NCBI RefSeq assembly: GCF_938030785.1
Contig: NZ_CALHIK010000154.1
Coordinates: 1 to 17,908 of the forward strand
Length of the DNA stretch: 17,908 nt
Direction: 5' to 3'
From: an uncultured Campylobacter sp.
GTDB taxonomy: Bacteria; Campylobacterota; Campylobacteria; Campylobacterales; Campylobacteraceae
Position numbers and translations under genes: made by a program. Shown here one piece after another: positions 1 through 7,931 of this stretch. The stretch's first letter is position 1, and every line of letters begins with the position of its first letter. The notes under the pieces were generated by a model. The model was not told the origin of the DNA. It saw only the letters and a list, made by a program, of their open reading frames with translations, and ran no database searches.

Positions 1-483
1 GCTTTGATAAATAAAAACGAATTGATTAAATTTGAACCCGCTGTGAGCGAACCGCGTAAAATTTCGCTCGGCTACGGCAGGATAAATGCGCTTAGCTTTA
101 GCGCGGAGGGGCTTTGCCTCGCAGGCTGGAGCAAGAGCGTTCGCTGTTTTGATAAGGATCTAAATTTGATCAAAGAATTTAAACAAAGCTCCATCGGTAC
201 GGCTCTTGCGTATTGCGGCAGCGGCGAGACGCTGTATCTGGGCGACATAGACGGAAATTTTATAAATTTAAAAAGCGGTGAGAAAAAGAGCTTGGGCTCT
301 TGGATCAAGGCTATCGTATGCGTAGGAGATACGCAATTTATCGCGACGCGAGATAAAATTTATAAAAATACGAAAAAGGACGTAAAGGAGGAACTGGATT
401 TAAAGAGCGAATTTTTAGCGATGTATGCGGACGGAAATTCCGTCATTGTGATCGACAGATCGGGGAAAATTTACAAATTTTAA
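1..483 (+). CDS. WD40-like beta-propeller protein, 5' end outside window
   Basis: The frame is open from base 1, so this is probably the C-terminal part of a longer protein. A TTG at base 4 could serve as a start, but no ribosome binding site can be seen. About 160 residues show loosely repeated blade-like segments (for example LCLAGWSKSVRCFDKDLNLI, then TLYLGDIDGNFINL, then SVIVIDRSGKIYKF), each ending in hydrophobic strands and a turn with Asp/Gly, as in WD40 or quinoprotein-like propellers. It stops only 13 nt before nosZ, so the two are probably co-transcribed. Epsilonproteobacterial nap clusters carry a propeller protein, NapL, and this could be NapL or a relative, but the fragment is too short for me to say. 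The beta-propeller call is from pattern; the function is unknown. Confidence 0.6.
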   Translation, partial: ALINKNELIKFEPAVSEPRKISLGYGRINALSFSAEGLCLAGWSKSVRCFDKDLNLIKEFKQSSIGTALAYCGSGETLYLGDIDGNFINLKSGEKKSLGSWIKAIVCVGDTQFIATRDKIYKNTKKDVKEELDLKSEFLAMYADGNSVIVIDRSGKIYKF

Positions 484-490
484 GAAAGGA
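484..490 (+). promoter_or_regulatory. Ribosome binding site of nosZ
   Basis: GAAAGGA lies six bases before the nosZ ATG, directly after the stop codon of the upstream gene. It supports the ATG at 497 as the start. The 13-nt gap leaves no room for a separate promoter, so nosZ must be read from a promoter inside or before the upstream gene. Confidence 0.6.
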
Positions 491-496
491 AATTAC

Positions 497-3088
497 ATGC
501 TTACATGTATCAAACCCGTGCTTTTAGGCTCGGTTTTGTTCGCCGCAAGCGCCCTGTGTGCCGCAGATAGCGAGCTGGAGCGCGTGATGAAGGAGCGAAA
601 TTTAAGCGAGAAGGACGTTTTGGCGGCCGCTAAGACCTATCAGCCGACCGGCAGGAAGGACGATTATATGGTGTTTTCATCGGGCGGTCAAAGCGGACAG
701 GTGCTGGTTTACGGCGTACCGTCGATGAGGATCTACAAATATATCGGCGTATTTACTCCGGAGCCTTGGCAGGGATACGGCTTTGACGAGGAGAGTAAGG
801 CGGTTTTAAAAGAGGGTACCATTAATGGCAAACAGATCACCTGGGGCGACACCCACCACCCGAATTTCAGCGAGAAAAACGGCGAGTACGTGGGCGATTA
901 TCTCTTTATCAACGACAAGGCAAATCCGCGCTTGGCGGTTATAAATTTAAAAGACTTCGAGACCACTCAAATAGTGGTAAATCCGGTGATTAAAAGCGAA
1001 CACGGCGGCTCTTTCGTCACGCCTAATACCGAATACGTCATCGAAGCAAGTCAGTATGCAACTCCGCTAGATAATAACTGGCACCCGATCGAGGAGTATC
1101 AGGCAGTCTATCGCGGCGCGGTAACGCTATGGAAATTCGACTACGACAAAGGTAGGATCGACGAGAGCAAATCTTTCTCGCTTGAGCTTCCTCCATATAT
1201 GCAAGATCTAAGCGACGCGGGTAAGGGCGAGAGCTTCGGCTGGGCGTTTACCAACAGCTTCAACTCCGAAATGTACACAGGCGGCATCGAAAAGGGTCTT
1301 CCTCCGATGGAAGCGGGTATGAGCCGCAACGACACCGACTACTTGCACGTTTACAACTGGCAAATTTTAGAAAAGCTCGCTCAAGACAGCAAAAACTATA
1401 AGGTAGTAAATGGACACCGAGTAATTACTATAGACGCCGCGGTAAAGGCGGGCGCTTTGTTTTTGATCCCAGAGGCAAAATCACCTCACGGCGTCGACGT
1501 TAGCCCGGACGGCCGCTACATTATCATCGGCGGTAAACTCGATACCCACGCTAGCGTTTATGATTTCAAAAAGATCAAAGAGCTAATCGATAAGAAGGAA
1601 TTTACGGGCAAAGACCCATACGGAATTCCGATCCTAGATATGCAAAAGACGCTTCACGGACAAGCAGAACTTGGTCTTGGACCGCTTCATAATACCTTCG
1701 ATTCGCAAGACGGCATAATCTATACGTCGCTTTACGTCGATAGTCAGATCGTAAAATGGAACTACAAGACGCTCAAGGTTTTAGATAGAATCAACGTCCA
1801 CTACAATATCGGGCACCTCGATTCTATGGAGGGCAAATCCTCAAAACCGGTCGGCAAATACGTAATCGCGCTGGATAAGCTTTCGATCGATAGATTTAAT
1901 CCTATCGGGCCGCTTCATCCGCAAAACCATCAGTTAATCGACATCACAGGACCTAAAATGGAGATGCTTTATGATCTTCCTATCGGTCTTGGCGAGCCGC
2001 ACGACGTCGTTTCGATCGCTGCAAGCAAGCTTCATACCTCGCCTACCTATGCGATGGGTACGAACTCGCGCACCGGCAAGCAGCATCCTGCTATGACGCT
2101 AGCGGGTCAAGAGCGCATCGAGCGCGACGGCAAAAACGTAAAAGTCTATGCCACCGCAGTCCGCAGCCATATCAACCCGGAGCACATCGAGGTTAATAAG
2201 GACGATAACGTAACGATCTATATGACAAATTTAGAGCGCGCCGAGGACGAAACTCACGGCTTTACGGTCGATAATTACAACGTGCATATGTCGCTTGAGC
2301 CGGGCAAGACCGCGAGCGTAAATTTCATCGCGGATCGCGAAGGCGTATTTCCTTTCTACTGCACGGAATTCTGCTCTGCGCTGCACCTTGAGATGTTCGG
2401 CTACCTCTACGTAAAAGATCCGAACAAAAAATATGAATCGGCCAAAGCATCTATGCTAAAAGCTCTTAGCCCTGAAGCTCTAAAAGCCGAATACGACAAG
2501 GTAGTAGCTACGAATAAAGCCACCGACGACGTCATCCAATCGGTCGTTAAATTCTTAAAAGAGAAGAACTATGAGAAGTATCCTAAGGTCAAGGCTTTAG
2601 TCGATGACGCGCTGGATCAATACGGCAAAATTCCCGAGACCAAAGCTAAAGCCGATGCCGCGGTAAAAGCGGGCGATATGAATGGCGCTATACTTTGGGA
2701 AGGTCAAGTTTGGCAGTATCTAGTCAAGACCGCAGACGTCGGACTTCGCGCTAAAAACAACCTAATCCGCGAGCTCTCCACTCCTATGAGCGAGGCTGCG
2801 TCTAACGGCGAGAAAGCCTATCTGCGCGGAGGCTGCAACGGCTGCCACGTAATCGGTCAAGTAAGCTCAGGCCCTGATCTAACGGGCGTCCTACTCCGTC
2901 ACGAAAACGGCGAGAAGTGGGTTGCCGATTTCATCAAAGACCCGGCTAAATTCTATGAAGACGACTACGTCAAGGCTATGATAAATTACTTCAACCTCCG
3001 TATGCCTAATCAGCATATGAAAGACGAAGAGATCAAAGATATCATCGAATACCTAAAATGGGTCGATGAGAACGCGGGTCTTAATTAG
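497..3088 (+). CDS. nosZ: Clade II nitrous oxide reductase with C-terminal cytochrome c domain
   Basis: Periplasmic multicopper enzyme that reduces N2O to N2, the last step of denitrification. The 863-residue protein has a Sec-type signal peptide (about residues 1-22, no twin arginine), typical of clade II NosZ. CuZ ligand candidates are His120-His121 in DTHH, His169, His331 (SPHG), His398 (GPLH), one of His474/His478 and His502 (GEPHD). The CuA domain has His587 and the C-x3-C-S-x2-H-x2-M motif with Cys622, Cys626, His630 and Met633. A helical stretch leads to a cytochrome c domain with CNGCH (residues 780-784) and probable distal Met836, found in epsilonproteobacterial NosZ and taken to receive electrons directly. 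All expected copper and haem ligands appear present, so the enzyme should be functional. First gene of the nos block. Confidence 0.97.
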   Translation: MLTCIKPVLLGSVLFAASALCAADSELERVMKERNLSEKDVLAAAKTYQPTGRKDDYMVFSSGGQSGQVLVYGVPSMRIYKYIGVFTPEPWQGYGFDEESKAVLKEGTINGKQITWGDTHHPNFSEKNGEYVGDYLFINDKANPRLAVINLKDFETTQIVVNPVIKSEHGGSFVTPNTEYVIEASQYATPLDNNWHPIEEYQAVYRGAVTLWKFDYDKGRIDESKSFSLELPPYMQDLSDAGKGESFGWAFTNSFNSEMYTGGIEKGLPPMEAGMSRNDTDYLHVYNWQILEKLAQDSKNYKVVNGHRVITIDAAVKAGALFLIPEAKSPHGVDVSPDGRYIIIGGKLDTHASVYDFKKIKELIDKKEFTGKDPYGIPILDMQKTLHGQAELGLGPLHNTFDSQDGIIYTSLYVDSQIVKWNYKTLKVLDRINVHYNIGHLDSMEGKSSKPVGKYVIALDKLSIDRFNPIGPLHPQNHQLIDITGPKMEMLYDLPIGLGEPHDVVSIAASKLHTSPTYAMGTNSRTGKQHPAMTLAGQERIERDGKNVKVYATAVRSHINPEHIEVNKDDNVTIYMTNLERAEDETHGFTVDNYNVHMSLEPGKTASVNFIADREGVFPFYCTEFCSALHLEMFGYLYVKDPNKKYESAKASMLKALSPEALKAEYDKVVATNKATDDVIQSVVKFLKEKNYEKYPKVKALVDDALDQYGKIPETKAKADAAVKAGDMNGAILWEGQVWQYLVKTADVGLRAKNNLIRELSTPMSEAASNGEKAYLRGGCNGCHVIGQVSSGPDLTGVLLRHENGEKWVADFIKDPAKFYEDDYVKAMINYFNLRMPNQHMKDEEIKDIIEYLKWVDENAGLN

Positions 3089-3094
3089 CCCCAC

Positions 3095-3114
3095 TCTCCC
3101 CCGCAAGGGGGAGA
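3095..3114 (+). promoter_or_regulatory. Strong GNRA-loop hairpin between nosZ and nosB
   Basis: A perfect stem (CTCCCCC at 3096-3102 with GGGGGAG at 3107-3113, extended by a T-A pair at 3095/3114) closes a GCAA tetraloop, a GNRA loop. It starts seven bases after the nosZ stop and ends just before the nosB ribosome binding site. No T-run follows, so it is not a classic terminator. Inferred role: a 3' stabiliser or processing barrier that keeps nosZ mRNA more abundant than the accessory genes downstream, or a partial attenuator. Confidence 0.7.
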
Positions 3115-3130
3115 ATTTAAAGGAGATGAA

Positions 3131-3907
3131 ATGCCAAAGTATAAAATTTACGCGATTTTAGCGCTGCTTATTATGACGGTCGCTTTTACCATCCCTACGC
3201 TAGGATTTTTCAAAGTCCAAAGCAGAATCGTATCGGGGCAGGTTAGCAGCGTCTCGCAGCTACCTGCATACTCCGCGCCGATATGGAATTTATACACGAA
3301 AGCCTCGTATAAAAACCATCTAATCCCTAGCGATGTTAAAAACGATCTGGGCGCGATGCTGGAGCATAAATTTGAAGTCGGCGCCCCTAGCATACCCGTA
3401 TGGAAAATTTCACTCGAGGCGCCGAACTATCCAAAAGAGGCTTTTCCCGACGGAATTCCGCTCTACGTCCACGTCGACGGGTTTAGCGGTGATATCAGCG
3501 AGATGAACACCCTAAATCACTATATCGGAATGTATCCAGTATGGCGCGGAGGCACGCTTGAGCACTCGCTATCGCCGTATTATCTCATAATCGCTACGTT
3601 AGGAATGCTTGCGTTTTTATACTACGACGGCAAGGGACAGACCCTACTCATGATACTTCCGATCATTGCGCCGCTTATCTTCATCGGCTGCTACGTGGGC
3701 TGGCTCTATTGGTTCGGGCACAACCTGCAAGATTGGGGCGCATTTAAGATCAAACCTTTTATGCCTACGGCATTCGGCGACGGCAGCGTGGCGCATTTTA
3801 CTACCCATTCATATCCCGCTCTTGGCTTTTGGTTGATGATAGCCCTATCGCTACTATCGGCGCTGGCGCTATTTTCTAAGAAAAAATTTCTACGAGAACA
3901 TAGATGA
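3131..3907 (+). CDS. nosB: NosB, membrane accessory protein of nitrous oxide reduction
   Basis: 258 residues with one N-terminal membrane segment (about 6-27), a soluble part of roughly 120 residues on the outer face, and three more hydrophobic segments (about 150-165, 171-195 and 229-248). Position directly after nosZ, length and topology fit NosB, a protein found in clade II nos clusters whose exact role is not settled. It may help NosZ maturation or electron supply at the membrane. AAGGAG stands a few bases upstream of the ATG. The stop overlaps the nosD start as ATGA, indicating translational coupling. The name rests on synteny and overall shape rather than a diagnostic motif. Confidence 0.85.
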   Translation: MPKYKIYAILALLIMTVAFTIPTLGFFKVQSRIVSGQVSSVSQLPAYSAPIWNLYTKASYKNHLIPSDVKNDLGAMLEHKFEVGAPSIPVWKISLEAPNYPKEAFPDGIPLYVHVDGFSGDISEMNTLNHYIGMYPVWRGGTLEHSLSPYYLIIATLGMLAFLYYDGKGQTLLMILPIIAPLIFIGCYVGWLYWFGHNLQDWGAFKIKPFMPTAFGDGSVAHFTTHSYPALGFWLMIALSLLSALALFSKKKFLREHR

Positions 3908-5106
3908 AGCTTCTTCTTGTATTCTCGCTCGCCCTAATTCTAGGCGCGGGCGAGCTTCAAGACGCGATCGATAGCGCAAAAGCGGGCGATATTATCGAGC
4001 TAGCCGCGGGCGAGTACCACGGCAATATCCTAATCGATAAGCCCCTTACTATCGATGGGCTAGACCGCTCCGCCGTGATCATAGGCGATCGCAACGCAAC
4101 GGTGATCCGCGTGCGCGCCCCGCATGTTACGATCAAAAATTTAACGATTCAAAACGGAGGCTTCGAGCATCTTAGCGAGGATGCGGGCATCAACGTAAGC
4201 GACGTAAACGGCGCAATCATAAAAAATAATCTCATCAAAGACGTGCTCTACGGCGTCGTGCTAAGCAAAGCAAACGACGTAACGATCGAGGGCAACGAAA
4301 TTTCGAGCAACGCCTACCGCACGAGTTTCAAAGGCGACGGCATCAAGCTTTGGTATTCCAACGCCAATAAAATTTTAAATAACGACGTCCACAATGTCCG
4401 CGACACCGTTTTTTACTTCTCAAACGGCAATCTCGTCGCAGGCAATAAAGGCCACAGCTGCCGTTATTCATTGCACTTTATGAACTCCGGGCATAACGTC
4501 GTGGAGGATAACTACTACGACGGCAACACCGTGGGATTATTTTTTATGTATTCGAGCGACAATGTCGCCAGGCGTAACGTCGTACGCAACGCAGACGGCG
4601 CTTACGGCGTAGGTATCGGTATGAAGGATAGTTCAAATTTTACCATCACCGACAATAAAGTCATCTACAACGCCCGCGGATTTTATCTGGATCAATCTCC
4701 GTATCAGCCGGGCAGCACGAATGTTTTTGAGCGTAACGACGTGGAGTATAACAGCATCGGCGTGCAATTCCACGCTACGCAGCTAAAAAGCATCTTTAAA
4801 GACAACAAATTTAAAGGCAATATGGAGATCGCGCTAAACGATACGCCCCAATCAAAGCTTTTAGAAAATGAATGGATCGGCAACTACTTCGACGATTACG
4901 ACGGATTTGACCGCGACGGCGACGGTTACGGCGACGTGAGTTACGCAGCATACGCCTATGCAGATAGGCTTTGGGCGCATAAGCCTAGCGTGCGATTTTT
5001 CTACGGCTCCAGTGGGATCGCGCTTTTAAATTTCATCTCCAAGCTAGCTCCGTTTTCAGAGCCCGAGCTACTACTGAAAGATCCAAAACCTAGGATGAAG
5101 CAATGA
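3904..5106 (+). CDS. nosD: NosD, periplasmic beta-helix copper-centre maturation protein
   Basis: 400 residues with a short Sec signal peptide (about 1-16) followed by a right-handed parallel beta-helix, seen as many repeated coils rich in Asn, Gly and Val (for example TIKNLTIQNGG, AIIKNNLIKDV, VTIEGNEIS), the CASH/NosD pattern. NosD works with the ABC proteins NosF and NosY in building the CuZ centre of NosZ, probably by handling sulfur or a sulfur-containing compound in the periplasm. A Gly/Asp-rich segment near residue 340 (DRDGDGYGD) resembles the acidic end segment common in the family. It overlaps nosB and nosG by 4 nt at each end. Confidence 0.94.
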   Translation: MKLLLVFSLALILGAGELQDAIDSAKAGDIIELAAGEYHGNILIDKPLTIDGLDRSAVIIGDRNATVIRVRAPHVTIKNLTIQNGGFEHLSEDAGINVSDVNGAIIKNNLIKDVLYGVVLSKANDVTIEGNEISSNAYRTSFKGDGIKLWYSNANKILNNDVHNVRDTVFYFSNGNLVAGNKGHSCRYSLHFMNSGHNVVEDNYYDGNTVGLFFMYSSDNVARRNVVRNADGAYGVGIGMKDSSNFTITDNKVIYNARGFYLDQSPYQPGSTNVFERNDVEYNSIGVQFHATQLKSIFKDNKFKGNMEIALNDTPQSKLLENEWIGNYFDDYDGFDRDGDGYGDVSYAAYAYADRLWAHKPSVRFFYGSSGIALLNFISKLAPFSEPELLLKDPKPRMKQ

Positions 5107-5927
5107 TAAAGGATAGACGCGAAACGATAAGACTACTTGGCGGAGCGCTTGGGGCGCTAGGGGCAGCGAGCTTGTTTGCGGATGAGAATTCCACAAATTC
5201 CGTAAATTTTACGGGCGGCGAAGCGCAGAATTCCAGCGCGTCAAATTCCGTAAATTCTGCGAGGCAAAATTCCGCGCCGAATTCCATAAAGCAAAATTCC
5301 GCAAAAAATTCTAGCGGGAATTCCGCCTCTTTATATCTGCGTCCGCCCGGAGCGCTGGCGGAGCGTGGCTTCCGCAGTAGCTGTATCAAGTGCGGCCAAT
5401 GCGTGCAGGTCTGCCCCTATCACAGCATCTATCTGCTGGATATTACCCATCTTTTTGACATCGGTACCCCGGTCATCGACGCCAAAGAGCGAGGCTGCTA
5501 TCTTTGCGGCGCGCTTCCTTGCGTGCTCGCCTGTCCAAGCGGCGCGCTCAGTCACGAGACCAACGAGCCTAAAAAGGTTGCGATGGGTATCGCCGTGATT
5601 AAAAATTTAGACGCCTGTTTGGCGTATCGCGGGCAAACTTTAAAATCTAGCGATCTGCGCTTAAAGCCCGCCAAGACCGAGCAGGAGCGCGAGCTAAACT
5701 CCGCGCTGGCGGCCAAAGAGGGCAAGCCCTGCGATCTGTGCGCGTCGCTGTGCCCTTACCCGCAGCCGCTTGAAGCTATTGCGATGATAAAGGCGAATGA
5801 ACATTTCGCCCCGCAGATCCGTAGCGCTTGCGTCGGCTGCGGTGCGTGCGCCGAGCTCTGCCCCGCGCGTATCATCGAGATACTCCCGCGGGCGGATTAT
5901 AAATCAGTCTATGAAGGAAAACAATGA
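5103..5927 (+). CDS. nosG: NosG, exported NapG-like ferredoxin with four [4Fe-4S] motifs and an Asn-Ser-rich linker
   Basis: 274 residues. The N-terminus has a twin-arginine-like signal (Arg5-Arg6, RRETIRLL, then a Gly/Ala/Leu core to about residue 26). Residues 27-76 form a low-complexity linker rich in Asn-Ser pairs. The rest is NapG-like with four clusters: C94/C97/C100/C104, C132/C135/C140/C144, C210/C213/C217 with an upstream Cys (probably C172), and C243/C246/C249/C253. With NosH it is thought to carry electrons from the menaquinol pool to the nos cytochromes, replacing NosR. The linker is encoded by DNA with eleven RAATTY hexamers in 138 bp (5186-5323) and lies between export signal and cofactor domain. 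It overlaps nosD and nosC1 by 4 nt. Confidence 0.93.
   Translation: MIKDRRETIRLLGGALGALGAASLFADENSTNSVNFTGGEAQNSSASNSVNSARQNSAPNSIKQNSAKNSSGNSASLYLRPPGALAERGFRSSCIKCGQCVQVCPYHSIYLLDITHLFDIGTPVIDAKERGCYLCGALPCVLACPSGALSHETNEPKKVAMGIAVIKNLDACLAYRGQTLKSSDLRLKPAKTEQERELNSALAAKEGKPCDLCASLCPYPQPLEAIAMIKANEHFAPQIRSACVGCGACAELCPARIIEILPRADYKSVYEGKQ
5186..5323 (+). repeat. In-frame RAATTY repeat tract encoding the NosG linker
   Basis: Eleven hexamers of the form RAATTY (GAATTC, AAATTC or AAATTT) begin at 5186, 5195, 5204, 5228, 5243, 5252, 5267, 5279, 5294, 5306 and 5318. Spacings are all multiples of three (9, 12, 15 or 24), so nearly every copy is read as Asn-Ser. This is an irregular coding microsatellite-like expansion rather than a perfect tandem repeat. 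Confidence 0.85.
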
Positions 5928-6571
5928 AAAGTTCCATTAAATTCTACATCTGCTCGCTAGCTGCGGCGCTTTTGCTGTGCGGCTGCGGAGATGACGGCGA
6001 TTCAAGCTCCACCGCTGCAAATTCCGCAGGGCAGAATTCCGTTTCGCAAGGCTCCGTAGGGCAAAATTCTGCGGATCAGAATTCCGCGAGTGTGAATTCC
6101 GCATCGCAGAGCGCGGAGCAAAGCTCCGCCGCTAGAGCTCGCATCACCGTCAAAAGCGGCGAAGCGCCAAAGCGGGACGACAAGTTCGTAAGCTACGATT
6201 TTTATGGCGAGCGAATGGTAAATTTTAATCTAAACGGCGACGTGAATGAAACAACCAAAAATATCGTGGCGTATTCAAGCATCAAAAACCAATACGAAAA
6301 GCTAAATTTCGACCTGATGAAAAAGCGCCTGGGCAGGGACTTTATCCTGCGCTGCTCGGCGTGCCACGACGACTATGCCAACGGCATCATCGGTCCTTCG
6401 CTTCTGGATAAAACCGACGCGCAGATCGTGGATATGATTAAAAAGTATAAATTTAAAGAAAAACCCAATCCTCTTATGGTGCAGCTCGTAAACGGCATGA
6501 GCGAGCAGCAGATAGAGACGATGGCGAAAGAAATTTACGAGTTCAATCAACAATTTAAGGAGCAGAAATGA
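5924..6571 (+). CDS. nosC1: NosC1, lipid-anchored monohaem cytochrome c with an Asn-Ser repeat linker
   Basis: 215 residues. The N-terminus ends in LLLCGC, a lipobox-like site with Cys21 as the likely lipidated residue. Residues about 25-72 are a pentapeptide-like repeat of the QNSAx kind. One haem site, CSACH, lies at 144-148, with Met185 or Met192 as distal ligand. In the Wolinella-type nos cluster, C1 and C2 are proposed to pass electrons between the NosGH menaquinol oxidase module and NosZ. The gene is joined by ATGA overlaps to nosG and nosC2. The repeated linker is unusual and probably acts as a flexible tether between membrane anchor and haem domain. Confidence 0.9.
   Translation: MKSSIKFYICSLAAALLLCGCGDDGDSSSTAANSAGQNSVSQGSVGQNSADQNSASVNSASQSAEQSSAARARITVKSGEAPKRDDKFVSYDFYGERMVNFNLNGDVNETTKNIVAYSSIKNQYEKLNFDLMKKRLGRDFILRCSACHDDYANGIIGPSLLDKTDAQIVDMIKKYKFKEKPNPLMVQLVNGMSEQQIETMAKEIYEFNQQFKEQK
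6019..6099 (+). repeat. 15-bp periodic RAATTY repeat in nosC1
   Basis: RAATTY hexamers begin at 6019, 6034, 6064, 6079 and 6094, a 15-bp lattice with one position (6049) degenerated to a Gly-Ser version. It encodes the QNSAx pentapeptide repeat between lipobox and haem domain. Confidence 0.85.
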
Positions 6572-7017
6572 AACCGGGTAAAATTTTAGCTTTAATTCTG
6601 GGTGTAGCGCTGATCGCGCTGATGATCTTTATGGCAAGCTCTGGTGGCTCCGGCGCGCCGAAACAGGAGCAGGCTAAGCCGCAGGCGCAAACAAAACCAG
6701 CGCCGCAGAGCAAAAGCGTTGATCTCATCGACGATAAGGACGTAAAAAATATTAAAATTTTAGAGCAGAGCGTCAAAGAGCGCGACTTTGAGGTAAGCAG
6801 CTCATATCTGGTAAGCTGTGCGCCTTGCCACGGCGACGACGGACGCGGCAAGATCGCTCCGCCGATCGGCGGCAAGAGCAAGGATCAAATTTTAGCAAGC
6901 CTCAAAGATTATAAAGCGGGCAAGATCAAAAACAGCCTGATGAGCGGACTTTTAACCAACGTAAGCGACGAGAGCCTAGATAAGCTCGCGGATGAAATTT
7001 CAAAATTTAAAGAGTAA
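6568..7017 (+). CDS. nosC2: NosC2, membrane-anchored monohaem cytochrome c
   Basis: 149 residues with an N-terminal membrane anchor (about 5-23), a Gln/Lys/Ala/Pro-rich linker (about 30-50) and a small cytochrome c domain with CAPCH at 84-88 and a likely distal Met125 in NSLMSGLL. It is the partner of NosC1 in electron transfer to NosZ and the two are probably related by duplication. Here the linker is of an ordinary Ala/Pro/Lys/Gln type, unlike the Asn-Ser repeats of NosC1 and NosG. It overlaps nosC1 by 4 nt, and nosH starts three bases after its stop. Confidence 0.9.
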   Translation: MKPGKILALILGVALIALMIFMASSGGSGAPKQEQAKPQAQTKPAPQSKSVDLIDDKDVKNIKILEQSVKERDFEVSSSYLVSCAPCHGDDGRGKIAPPIGGKSKDQILASLKDYKAGKIKNSLMSGLLTNVSDESLDKLADEISKFKE

Positions 7018-7020
7018 GTC

Positions 7021-7923
7021 TTGGATAAATATAATTCGCGATGCACGATCAAAAATACGAGCTTTTTCTCGACCTTTGCGCTTAAAAACAGAAGCGGCAA
7101 ACTGCGCCCCAGCATTCGGGCGCTGCGCTACGCCACGGTATTTTTGGTACATCTGCTTTTCGTGCTTTCCTTTCGCGCCGATATTCAAATTTTAGAAGGC
7201 GACATCAGCGGCTCGCGGATACTTGGCTTTCACTTAGCAGATCCCTTTGCCACCCTTGAGGTGATCGCCGCGCACAAGGATCTGCCGATAAATCTACTTA
7301 TCGGCTCGGGCACCATTTTGCTGTTTTACTTCATCGCGGGCGGCAAGGCGTTTTGCTCGTGGATCTGTCCTTACGGAGCGCTTAGCGAGATCGGCGAAAA
7401 GCTGCATAATACGCTAATTACTAAGCACGTCATCAAAGAGCGCTCATTGCCGCGCGGTATGCGATATGCGATCTGGGCGGTGTTTTTACTGCTAAGCGCG
7501 ATTACGGATCTACTCGTTTTTGAAATTTTTAACGTCGTGGGAATTTTATCGCGCCTCATCATCTACGGCTTCTCGCTGGCGGGGCTTTGGATCGTTTTTG
7601 TGTTTTTACTCGAAGTATTTTTTAGCAGGCGGATGTGGTGCACGCACCTATGCCCGCTAGGCAGCACCTATTCGCTTGCGGCGAAAGCGAGCCTTAGCAA
7701 GATTACTTGGGATAAAAGCAGGTGCGATCACTGCGGCGTTTGCCAAGACGTCTGCTTCGTCTCGCACGTGCTAGACATCACCAAAAAAAAGGCGTCCGAA
7801 AACCTGGGCGATAAGAGCAAATTTATGCTAAAAGGGATCGACTGCACGCTATGCGGACGCTGTATCGACGTGTGTCATCAAGACGCACTCGGTATCGGCA
7901 ATAAGCTAAAAGATATGATCTAA
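7021..7923 (+). CDS. nosH: NosH, NapH-like membrane iron-sulfur protein
   Basis: 300 residues. Four or five membrane segments lie between about residues 36 and 200. Two C-x3-C-P motifs (C112/C116 and C207/C211) are typical of NapH/NosR-type proteins. Two cytoplasmic [4Fe-4S] motifs follow at C235/C238/C241/C245 and C275/C278/C281/C285. NosH probably oxidises menaquinol with NosG and feeds the cytochromes. The start is a TTG at 7021, three bases after nosC2. The nearby ATG at 7040 is out of frame and no good in-frame ATG precedes the first membrane segment. The ribosome binding site is weak (AAGAG-like, within the end of nosC2), so translation probably depends on ribosomes finishing nosC2. Confidence 0.92.
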   Translation: MDKYNSRCTIKNTSFFSTFALKNRSGKLRPSIRALRYATVFLVHLLFVLSFRADIQILEGDISGSRILGFHLADPFATLEVIAAHKDLPINLLIGSGTILLFYFIAGGKAFCSWICPYGALSEIGEKLHNTLITKHVIKERSLPRGMRYAIWAVFLLLSAITDLLVFEIFNVVGILSRLIIYGFSLAGLWIVFVFLLEVFFSRRMWCTHLCPLGSTYSLAAKASLSKITWDKSRCDHCGVCQDVCFVSHVLDITKKKASENLGDKSKFMLKGIDCTLCGRCIDVCHQDALGIGNKLKDMI

Positions 7924-7931
7924 GGAAGCCC

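Noticed and set aside
497..3088. NosZ as a lipoprotein because of Cys21 near the signal end
   Set aside because: The residues before Cys21 (SAL) lack the small residue required at -1 of a lipobox; an ordinary Sec cleavage site near residue 22 fits better.
5090..5389. 99-codon reverse ORF opposite the NosG linker
   Set aside because: Its repeated Glu-Phe pattern is the reverse complement of the AATTC repeats; a composition shadow.
5186..6099. CRISPR-like repeats in nosG and nosC1
   Set aside because: Repeats are short, irregular in spacing, always in multiples of three and inside open reading frames; no spacers of constant length.
6555..6881. 108-codon reverse ORF opposite nosC2
   Set aside because: The forward frame has an anchor, haem motif and operon coupling; the reverse frame has none of these.
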